Shown here: in pieces, positions 11,156 through 20,935 of the stretch
How the letters are laid out: each line of letters starts with the position of its first letter
Position numbering within the stretch: the first letter of the stretch is position 1
Assembly (NCBI RefSeq): GCF_029227915.1
Contig: NC_079885.1
Span: 26,599,001-26,663,000 of the forward strand
Length of the DNA: 64,000 bases
Reading direction: 5' to 3'
Origin: Hydractinia symbiolongicarpus
Lineage: Eukaryota; Cnidaria; Hydrozoa; Anthoathecata; Hydractiniidae
Notes under the pieces: model-generated
What the model was told of the DNA's origin: nothing
Seen by the model: the letters and a program-made list of their open reading frames with translations, nothing else
Database searches by the model: none
Made by a program: the position numbers and the translations under genes

Positions 11156-12397
11156 TGATGCTGCACTGCAAAGTTAGGCATAAACTTTACCAGTAAATTT
11201 ATATTTATTATTAGATATTTTGTATTATATATATAATTTATATAGTGCCATTTTGTTGCATTTTCTGGTCACACTTAGGCTATAGTTTGTTTTGGTCAGC
11301 CATTTTGCCACACCCCTTTTTGGGGCTGATCAAATTTTAGTTGTGGTTAGTGTGACCAGCCTCTTTTTGTTTTCTTTGTGTGCATGTTTCCAACCTGTTG
11401 CTTTTGTTTGTTTTTCTATGCTTATTGATTCTTTATATTAGTTAGTTTCTGTATAATTATTTTAACCATTGAAAACAAGTACGAGTTATTTTAAATTGTG
11501 TCGCTTACTTTTATCACCTATGTGGTAAAATAACAATTTCATTTTTTGGTGTGTAGCATGTCATTGTGGTGTCTTAAGAAACAAAAAAAACTATTCATAG
11601 TCACGTAATTTTAAGAGGGCAACACGAAATGTTGAAAATTTTGTCACGTTTTAAGAAAATTATCACCCCTCCCCCAACTTTTCATAAGCTTTGGAGACCC
11701 CGAAAACTAGGTTACCTAGGTTAAATTGCATAGCAGGGAAATTTTGATCAGCTTAGTATTTACTTATTAGCATGATCATTATTAAACAAGTGATTACGAT
11801 TGAAACATCTGAAAAAGTCTGTTGAATCACGCGAGTCTAAATACCTAAATTAAAAAATAATACCATATATTTTTTTGTCAATTAAATCTTAATAAAGAAC
11901 AAATTATTTGGAAAATATATATTGTTGTTTACTCAGATCATAGAGCTACACTGCAGGATGTATCCTAGCATTTATGAAAATGGATTTTAATTCTGTAGAA
12001 ATTGGGAGCGTTAGGAACAGTGTTTAGTTAATGACAAATTTGTGTTAAATAGGATTAAAATATTATGTTGTGATAAAAAAACAAGCAGAAGAAGATGAGA
12101 AAAACATATATTTAATTTAAATTGATATATAGAAATTACATAGAAATAGGTTAACTGTTTGTGACGAAAACAAACAAAAAAAGAATTTAATACCATGTCT
12201 GTCTTTTGAACTGTATGTTTGCACAGATGTGTTTTATATCTCTAGTAAATGTTTTATAATGCTATTCAGAAGTTCAGGTTTAAAAGTTTTCTAACATTAT
12301 AAAGTTCAGCAAATCTTTTGATTGCATTCTATCTTTTATGAATACGGGTGTTTAAAAACAGAAAATTTTCTTCTTATGAGCGAATCTGCAGACAGTG

Positions 12398-12448
12398 AGA
12401 ACACTTGCTTAATTTGTGTGGATATCACACAAATTAAGCAAGTGTTCT
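12398..12448. repeat. Perfect 23-bp inverted repeat with 5-nt spacer
   Basis: Arms 12398-12420 and 12426-12448 are exact reverse complements around the spacer GATAT. The outer bases are not complementary, so the palindrome is precisely bounded. It ends 110 bp before the start codon of the first GPCR gene. It has no counterpart upstream of the second GPCR. Confidence 0.95.
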
Positions 12449-12558
12449 AATATTTTAATCTAATATTTTCACTTTGCAATCACTACTGTGTATACACAGT
12501 ATTAGCTACTTATATCTATGTACCTACACTTCTTGTTTTAGAAAATTAACGATAAAAC

Positions 12559-13551
12559 ATGTCTAACTTAAACAACACGTCTCTGATAAACAACACAACG
12601 AAAGGAACAGTAGAAGCTGTAACAGAACTGTGGCTGGTGTATGGTATAGACTATGTGATTGTAACACTCGCCATTTTATTTCACATGCTTGGTATTGCTT
12701 CGTTGTGGAAAACAAAAACAAGAGAGATTTCTAATCAGAGCATTCTATTAATGCATTTGAGTATGACGTCATTTCCAAGTATCATTCTTAATGCAATTGC
12801 TATATACCATAAAGCTCATCGGATGTATTTCCCTGAAGGGTTTATTGTGTGTTACAACATTTCACACATGGCGTACATACTAAGTTTAATCTATTTAGCA
12901 TTTGATCGACTTTTGTTTGTTTTGTTGACACTCAAGTATCGCATCTACATAGTCCGACTTGTCATTATTGTTGCTTTGGTGATATTATGGTGTATCGCTC
13001 TTAGTTATGGTGTTATGATGGAATTTGGAAAGCTAGTTAATCATAGCTGGTATGTGCAGTATTCGTCGTACATTTATAACGGCTTTGTTATCGTGTTCAC
13101 GACTGTCGCATATTTGTCGATTATATTCAAAGTTATAGTTTCGTCGAGACTCGTCGCATCGAGTACAGTGAATGCGAAAACAAAAATTCGTAAATATGCG
13201 GTACCATTTTGTATCGTCATGACATTTTTTTTGTTTGTTTTTCTGCCGAGTTTGATAGCGAACGAAGTTTTACCAATGATAACAAAGTATTACAGAAGAA
13301 CATTTCTGATTGGTCTAATTGGACTCAATGTTTTGAATAATGTTTTCGATCCCATTATTTACATCTTCCTGCAGCCAAAAATACGAAAGAAATTGCGCAG
13401 GTATATATCTCACGTATGTACCCACACAAAGAAAACACTTTCAGATACAGTGGTCTATAAAAGAAAGGCAAGGAAAGAGAAAGCTTCCAATTGTACATTA
13501 GATGCATACAGCCACTCAAGTCTGGTTAATGTTAGATATGAACAGAAGTAA
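12559..13551 (+). CDS. Class A-like G-protein-coupled receptor, paralogue 1
   Basis: An intronless 330-residue protein with seven hydrophobic segments (roughly 27-50, 62-84, 98-118, 131-153, 171-193, 214-236 and 249-271). The short N-terminus has Asn-X-Thr sites at Asn5, Asn11 and Asn12. At the end of TM3, DRL (Asp116-Arg117) replaces DRY. Trp144 fits the conserved TM4 Trp. TM7 has DPIIY (264-268) in place of NPxxY. TM6 has FLP rather than CWxP. A basic cytoplasmic tail of about 55 residues follows. It should sit in the plasma membrane and couple to G proteins; the ligand is unknown. An AG acceptor after a pyrimidine-rich tract lies 18 nt before the ATG, suggesting an upstream untranslated exon or trans-splicing. 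Its paralogue is at 33258. Confidence 0.88.
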   Translation: MSNLNNTSLINNTTKGTVEAVTELWLVYGIDYVIVTLAILFHMLGIASLWKTKTREISNQSILLMHLSMTSFPSIILNAIAIYHKAHRMYFPEGFIVCYNISHMAYILSLIYLAFDRLLFVLLTLKYRIYIVRLVIIVALVILWCIALSYGVMMEFGKLVNHSWYVQYSSYIYNGFVIVFTTVAYLSIIFKVIVSSRLVASSTVNAKTKIRKYAVPFCIVMTFFLFVFLPSLIANEVLPMITKYYRRTFLIGLIGLNVLNNVFDPIIYIFLQPKIRKKLRRYISHVCTHTKKTLSDTVVYKRKARKEKASNCTLDAYSHSSLVNVRYEQK

Positions 13552-13793
13552 GACTTTTCATAGATTCGTTTTCTATGAAGTATGTAAACATTGACTCAAA
13601 CTATATTGCGACTTTTATTTTCTTGGTATTTTTGGGTTAAATATGTTGACAAGAAAAAGATTTTTTAAAAAATGGGAAATTCTTATGTGTTTTAAAGAAC
13701 TTTAAAAGTTATTTTATTTTTATATTTATGTTATTTTTATGTAAAAATTAATCTTTAAAAATTATTCTTTATTTTAACCTGTGGAAAGACCTT

Positions 13794-14071
13794 AATTAAT
13801 GCTGGACAAATTATTGCTGCATTTATTTTTGCGATTCACTAAGAAAATATTTTAAATTTTGCGTGATTTGTATATATTTTTTAGCGGAATATATTTTTGC
13901 GAATCCAATATCAAAGAAATATTTCGCTATCGTATGTTTTGCCAGCATTCGGTTTTCCGGGCGTTATATTTGCGAGTTGGCTCCTGGAAAAGAAATTAGC
14001 AGGAATTATTTTTGTAAATATTAGCCACACTAGCAAAATTACGTCTCGAAAGATATAATCCAGCATTAATT
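13794..14071. mobile_element. Short fold-back element (MITE-like)
   Basis: AATTAATGCTGGA at 13794-13806 and its exact reverse complement at 14059-14071 bound about 280 bp of non-coding DNA rich in GCGAAT-type words. Further similarity extends inward (ACAAATTATTGC versus GCAATTATTT outside the right arm), so the true edge is uncertain. Confidence 0.55.
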
Positions 14072-16640
14072 CATTTGCAATTATTTATAGGAGATTGTTT
14101 GCTATTTTAAAAACATTTGACGGAATGGCCAGCCCTTGTAAATCTCTTAGAATTCACCTGGAATTTAAATCTTAATGTTTATTGTGTATGAAGGTTCGGG
14201 AAGTAAAATATTAAGTTATTTTCAGTAAGGTTGAGTAGACCGGAAGAGTCCAATAATTTTTACTAATTTTTACATGGCAAAAAATTATGTATCTTTATTT
14301 AAAGCTTGTATGTTCGATTAAACTTTTGACCTGGACGTTATAAATCTAACGATTCTAACTTTTTAATCTTTACCTTGAATCTCCTTGAATGAAATTCCAT
14401 TAGAAATTCCGTAATTCTCACCCTCTTATAAACGCTTAGTGTATTTGCAATGTATTTATTGAGTGTTCCAGCTAATTAACCACTCAGGACAACTAGTACA
14501 GTTTCTAGAAATACAAGAAAAGAAATATTTTTGTGATTTGTTAGACTTAGCTACAAATGTATTATTTTATTTTATTAAAAGATGTTGTTTTTGTATAAAA
14601 ATTCGCCATTTTTTTTTCAAATCATCTGTTTGCGTAGAAGCATCTCTAAATTTGACCTAAGGTAATTTTGATTCGCGTTTCTTCCTCCTTATTCTTGATC
14701 TATCTGATATACACAAAACATTGATTGAGTTCATTGATTAACATTTCTATCCCTTAGCTACTTTGCTATATACTGTAAAAATTCATCTATAGTAACTAAA
14801 AATTGCCAGCAAGTAGATGTACGCCAATCAACCATGACACACGTTTTTTGTTGTTTTATTTAATATCCTACCTAACAAAATATGTCTAGTTTTGTCTTTA
14901 TATATTAATATATTGTGGTAGATCTGCATAGCGTCAAATTGATGTTGATGTTGTCCTTTTAAATATTTCTTCGTATGTATTGCTGTGACAGTCTCGTGAA
15001 AGTTTTGTATTCATTGATTTATCGAGAGTCAGAATCTATTTATAGCTTTATTCATTGATATCTTTTTTTTGACCTCACAATGCCCCTTATCCCGTAACGT
15101 TGCTTATCTTCCGCAATACACAAGTCAGTGATTCTATATGGATGGCATGTACCAGGTACTAGTTAATTACACAGACTATAGAAATTTGCTTTACACAAGG
15201 AGTAGTGACAAAGAAGAGTTTTAAACAACCCATAAGCGGCGGTGGTTGTATCGATTCCAAAGTGTGCTCCAGACCTAGGAGAATAGAATCCAGATTAAAC
15301 TTATCCTAACCTCTATTAGTGTGTGGTCCATGTTACTTAAAACATGCTTTGTTGATTCTGAGTTTCCTTAATGTTTTGATAACGCATTAAGATTTTTTGT
15401 TTCACAGATGCAGTTTTCCTAATTGTCTATATTTATTTTATACTTATTTTTGTTGGTAAAAATTTCAAACTGAATGAAAATTTTCAAAAGTTGATCTTTT
15501 TGTCTCTGTAAAGTTTGCCAATGATATCCTTCTTTATGTGTATCTTGACCACTGCTGCGCCGAGTCCCATTGGAAAAGTAGATTTATGTATTTTAACGAC
15601 ACCACTTCCAATAAACGTTGATATATATTTTTAGAATAATTTTTATGTCAAAGAATTGTCTTCGTTTCAATTGTAAATTTCAAATTCATATAGAATGATT
15701 TTATTAAAATAAATAAAACATTAGGAGAGTGTTTCTCCCTTCTGCGTTACTTACATTTTTTGTAAAATTTAATTTTATAGGAGTAACGACGCCTCTATTA
15801 AAATTATTCATGAAACATCCAGCCAATGTAATTTAAACTGGACGTCCAATGGATATTTCAGCTATACATAAATAATATGAATAAAAATCGTTCACATATG
15901 AACTCGCTTATCTCATCAATAGAATTCTGGTAATTAAAGATCCAACATCATAACTAACACGTCATCCATCTTCAAGTTGTAGTATCGGTCGGTTTTGTGT
16001 CAATGTCAACCAAAATCGTTTAAAGTAAAATTTTTCAAGCCCGATATCATTCTTTTCTTTGGTTGATGTAAAGGGTCCTTGATGTACCTTGACATTTTTT
16101 ATTCAATGTAATGATTTGATAAAGTCATCTCGATGGTTTGTTCTCTATCTTCGCTACATATAATTAGTATTATTGCAAAACTAAGCTGTAACCTTGGCAT
16201 ATTTTGGAACAGTCCTCTCTTTTAAAACAATTGCTATTCTCTTCTACAAAACATTTTTTTTCATTTTCTCAATGATATATTTCTGGGTTTTTTTATTTCA
16301 ACGAACTAAATTCTGCACTCTCTTCATAACTCTTATGAACTATTCGATATAACGAATTCTCGGTTTTACAACATGGTTTTTTATCAAAGTTTTACTGTTG
16401 TCCTTGAGTATGCCATTGTCAACCCAGTTGAAATATCAAACTTGACTTGCAGCTCAATTTTGAAAGTTATATCGGGACACCATAACTTGAATAAATATAC
16501 TGGTATTCAGCACCAGTATTTTAAAGAGGTGTATTTACAGACTAAAACAGGAATTTGTTGAAAAAACTTTGAAATAGTTTTGAATCGACTGTAGCTGTCG
16601 AAACGTAGCCTATGCACTAGGAGCCCCCTTCGCAGGACCC
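14072..16640. other. No gene seen
   Basis: About 2.5 kb of AT-rich sequence with short, non-conserved reading frames only. Near 16575-16610 a GACTGTAGCTGTCGAAACGTAGC word resembles the motif common in 3' regions of Penelope-like and related elements, but no coding remnant accompanies it. Confidence 0.5.
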
Positions 16641-16642
16641 TC

Positions 16643-16645
<3 letters not shown>

Positions 16646-16684
<39 letters not shown>
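16646..16684. repeat. (AAT)n microsatellite
   Basis: About 13 trinucleotide units, ending in an imperfect AAGAATAAGAAT stretch. It sits directly 5' of the 21-bp minisatellite. A minus-strand poly-Tyr reading frame across it is spurious. Confidence 0.95.
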
Positions 16685-16707
16685 GAATAAGAATATGCTT
16701 TTTCATT

Positions 16708-16850
16708 TTCGGATAGATTTGCATCACTTTTCGGATAGATTTGCATCGTTCGGATAGACTTGCATCGGTACCGGATAGATTTGCATCGCTATCGGATAGA
16801 TTTGCATCGCTATCGGATAGATTTGCATCGCTATCGGATAGATTTGCATC
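16708..16850. repeat. 21-bp minisatellite carrying ATTTGCAT octamers
   Basis: Seven units of TCGGATAGATTTGCATCGCTA type, with GGATAG at 16711, 16733, 16752, 16773, 16794, 16815 and 16836 (spacings 22, 19, 21, 21, 21, 21). Six units contain a perfect ATTTGCAT, the reverse complement of the POU octamer ATGCAAAT; the third reads ACTTGCAT. The 17-base core TCGGATAGATTTGCATC recurs once more in inverted orientation at 31668-31684. Confidence 0.93.
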
Positions 16851-19059
16851 ATTTCCGGCTGCCGTGTAATTTTTTACATTTCTAAAATGGCACCTTGAGG
16901 CGGACGACGAGCAAGAGCAGCTATATAAACTGCTACTGCTTATTTATTTTGGTAAGTAGTACACGAAGGTCATTAGTTGATGTGGACTTTTATATTATTT
17001 AGCTAAGCCATACATATATTTGTTTCTGTTCACTGTCAAGTCTTTTCACCTAGCTAGCTAGAGCTAGCTCATATATGTATTTCTTTAATCTCGTGGCTAC
17101 CCACAAGTTTCTTTATCTCGTTGGTAAATGGAAGCAATTTATATTTATGTTATGTTATCCAGCTAGCTGAGCTGTGCCTCTGGCTTTCAGCTCTAGCTGC
17201 TGGATGAGTTTTGCTAGGAATTGGAAGTGGGTAGGCTGAATGCTTTGAGAAATATATAGCTAGCTAGCTAGCTAGCTAGCAATATGGCTAGTAAATGATA
17301 CTTCAATACTAACTAGAGCTAGCTATAGAGTTATTCTGTGGCAATATAATGATGACTGAAACATTGTTATCTGTGTATAGATTACTTTAAGCCTGCATAC
17401 ATTTTGTTTAGCATACAATTTTTCATAAAATGTGCTTAATCAGTGTAACTATAGACTTATTCTTTCATGTTACCAGTAGAAATCATCATAAGTGGGTCAG
17501 GTGTACACAATTTACAGTACCGCTTAAATGTATTCTTACGTGTACGCAAAGTTTACAACCTTGCATAACAACCTCAAATCTACATAATAGAACTTCGCAT
17601 AGAACCTTCACATATCTTTTGTTTACATTTCAACTTAAGGATACTGTGAGGGTATAAATATAATTTTTTTACAAAAAATCTCACTGTGTGAATCTCACTT
17701 TGAACATTCTACAAGTTCTAACGATCACGGTGTGGATATTATCTAAACAAGCTAAATTATTCAGCATACTTTTTAAACTTTTTTCGTAGATTTAATGTTG
17801 CAAGAAAACCTTTTCCTTGATCAGTTTTCTTCTAGCGTGTTCTAGAGTCATTTTTTTTTATTCTCTTTAATTTTAATTTGTTTTGAAAGTTTGTTTGTTT
17901 TTTTATACCAACTGACATTCAGCACAACAGATTTTTCTTTTAACAGGGTATATATATATATATCTATTGTAGCAAAGGTCAGGTTGCAAAAACTCTTTTA
18001 CGAGGAATTTTAGATGTTTGTTTTTCACGATGTATACATGACGTAAAATGTCAAAAACTCCCCTCCACTTTGCACACGAGCTCATCGATTCCTGCTGCAA
18101 ATGACTTTGTCACATTTTATGTATATTTTGATTATTTAAAGAAAAAGTGAGGTTAAAACACAAAAGAGTGAGCAAAAATTCATTTTTTTCACATTTTTAA
18201 AACGGAAAAAACAAACGACACGCTTTTTCGAAAAAATGTGACAAAGTATTGTTGCTATGGTAATGCTATAGTGATTGATTAATATGACGCAGAAAAAAAA
18301 TAAAACGGACGGGGAAAAAATTCAAATTTTATATTTATATATCCTATAGACAATTTAATTTGCTTTTATATTCAATAAATAATTTTGAAGAAAAAGATAA
18401 TTTTTGAGAAATAATGAATATACTGAATATGTGTCTATACCCTTATAGTATCCTTAATTGTTTTCTATTGTTATCATCATGCGTGAACCATAACAATAAG
18501 ACATGATGAAGCCTTTTGTTCTTGTAACATTCAAGCTAAAAAGCGCTAACGATCACATAAGCTATTGAAGTTTTTTATAATAAACGGACAATAATTTTTT
18601 ACCACGATTTAGTTTCAATTGCTATATTTTATATATAACACAATACAGCGATCTTAAGCTATACTTTCTTTGTGTACCGAAAGATTACGGCATATCTCTA
18701 TTTTCTATTTCTTGGTTGTAAAAGCCAATAAAGTCTAAAAAGGTATGGTTTTTTGTTTATAATTATCTGGAGTAATATTAATCCACTGTTAATTTTTGTT
18801 TTTGGCGGGTAACTATTATTTCACAGAGCAGAGACTGCTTTGGTAATCTAGGCTTCTAAAGGAAAGCTGATAAAATTGAAAGAAAAAAAGCAGTAGCTAT
18901 ATATTTCCTTTCTCAATCAGTTAAATTTGTTTTTCAACCTTCAGAAGACACAAGATAGATGGTATTACGATTCATAATTAAAGCATTTACTTTTGTAAAT
19001 GGAAGACTTCTCCGAAATATTGTGACGTTTATATATTTACCATGAAACACTTTATAGTG
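16851..19059. other. Non-coding stretch with a (TAGC)n tract
   Basis: No gene recognised. A TATA-like CTATATAAAC lies at about 16920 and GGTAAGT near 16951. The tetranucleotide tract (TAGC) at about 17259-17282 sits in a region rich in AGCTAGCT words. The rest is AT-rich with no supported exon. Confidence 0.5.
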
Positions 19060-19079
19060 ACCTCAGCCTGTTATAATCT

Positions 19080-20216
19080 TAATAATATTTTGGATTAATC
19101 CAATTAATTATACGATATACTGAGTCAATTGTGATATTATTATTCTTTTAGATTAATAGGATAGAATTGCATCACTCAGTATTTGTTCTTCTAGATGTGT
19201 GATACGATATACTGAGCGAGTTTTGATCTTGTTAATATTTTGGATTGATAGGATAGAATTGCATCACTCAGTATTTGTTCAGATAGATATGTGACACCAA
19301 ATACTGAGTGAGTTGTGATCTTATTATTATTATGGATTGAAAGGATAGAATTGCATCACTCAGTATTTGTTCTTATAGATATGTGACACCAAATACTGAG
19401 TGAGTTGTGATCTTATTATTATTTTGGATTGATAGGATAGAATTGCATCACTCAGTATTTGTTCATATAGATATGTGACACCAAATACTGAGTGAGTTGT
19501 GATCTTATTATTATTATGGATTAAAAGGATAGAATTGCATCACTCAGTATCTGTTCATTTAGATATGTGACACCAAATACTGAGTGAGTTGTGATCTTAT
19601 TATTATTTTGGATTGATAGGATAGAATTACATCACTCAGTATTTGTTCATATGTGACACCAAATACTGAGTAAGTTGTGATCTTATTATTATTATGGATT
19701 AAAAGGATAGAATTGCATCACTCAGTATCTGTTCATTTAGATATGTGACACCAAATACTGAGTGAGTTGTGATCTTATTATTATTTTGGATTGATAGGAT
19801 AGAATTGCATCACTCAGTATTTGTTCATTAAGATGTGTGACAACAAATACTGAGTGAGTTGTGATCTTATTATTATTATGGATTGATAGGATAGAATTGC
19901 ATCACTCAGTATTTGTTCATTAAGATGTGTGACAACAAATACTGAGTGAGTTGTGATCTTATTATTATTTTGGATTGATAGGATAGAATTGCATCACTCA
20001 GTATTTGTTCATTTAGATGTGTGATGGATTATGGATTGATAGGATAGAATTGCATCACTCAGTATTTGTTCATTTAGATATGTGACACAAAATACTGAGT
20101 GAGTTGTGATCTTATTATTATTTTGGATTGATAGGATAGAATTGCATCACTCATTATTTGTTCATTTAGATATGTGACACAAAATACTGAGTGAGTTGTG
20201 ATCTTATTATTATTTT
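19080..20216. repeat. 92-bp satellite array, about 12 units
   Basis: The GGATAGAATTGCATCACTC core starts at 19159, 19251, 19343, 19435, 19527, 19619, 19705, 19797, 19889, 19981, 20042 and 20134. Spacing is 92 bases except for one 86 and one 61 (internal deletions). Each full unit holds CACTCAGTATTT and, after about 22 nt, its reverse complement AAATACTGAGTG. For most of the array TTTTGG and TTATGG variants alternate before the core, giving a 184-bp higher-order period. No coding frame runs through it. Confidence 0.96.
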
Positions 20217-20734
20217 GCTTATTGAAATTTCTGTTTTTGTCAAACGAATTTTTTCTGGAGAAAGGACAGAGAACTTCTGGAAGCTCCTTTATTTTTTTGG
20301 AAATAAGTGGCCACTCTGGAGTAACTTAAATACGAGAAGATCAAATAGAATGTAAATTATTAAATGTAGGTTTAGAACTTTTACGTTTTATTATCCATAT
20401 TTTGCAGGTCTGCTTATGCATTTTTTTTCTTCATTTTTTAGTGTACCCTTCAAATGTTTTAACCGTTCATATGGAAATTGGTAGAACCGTTGGAAATTGT
20501 TAAAAATATGTCGCCATTGTTACGTCAGCGTGCAGCAAGATTAATTATACTTGAAAAGAATGGCGTCAAATACTATGACATATTGAAAACTGTTTTCAAT
20601 AAACGAAGAAAGTGTCCAAATTGTTACATATTTTTTCCATAAAAGCCTTCTTGCTTGTCAACTACAGTGTCCGACCAACAATACGTACGAAAACTCATTT
20701 GCAATCCTGTTTTTATGCAGCTACTTGTATTATA

Positions 20735-20935
20735 GGACGACAGATTTATGTAAATTGACAGGTAGACCTAATTGCAACGCACGACATGGTCTACAGACGG
20801 TATCCTACATTGGAGCAAATTTGTGGGATGTGCTTCCGGTATAAAGGAAGCTGAAAGTCTGAACTCATTTTCTTCACAGCCTGAAGTCTTATTATTTTTA
20901 TTAGATCTATTTATTTTTATATCGTCAATTTAGCC
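20735..20935 (+). pseudogene. LINE RT C-terminal tail fragment
   Basis: Conceptual translation gives ARHGLQTVSYIGANLWDVLP, then in another frame IKEAESLNSF. This matches the pattern of the conserved C-terminal tail of CR1-like RTs (RHGL..V.Y.GA.LWN.LP..I). A frameshift separates the halves. No other part of the element was found. Confidence 0.6.

Noticed and set aside
16580-16610. Penelope-like 3' end (CTGTAGCTGTCGAAACGT)
   Set aside because: The word is suggestive, but there is no RT or nuclease remnant beside it, so it was kept only as a remark.
19080-20216. CRISPR-like array
   Set aside because: The whole 92-bp unit repeats; there are no unique spacers, and the genomic context is eukaryotic.
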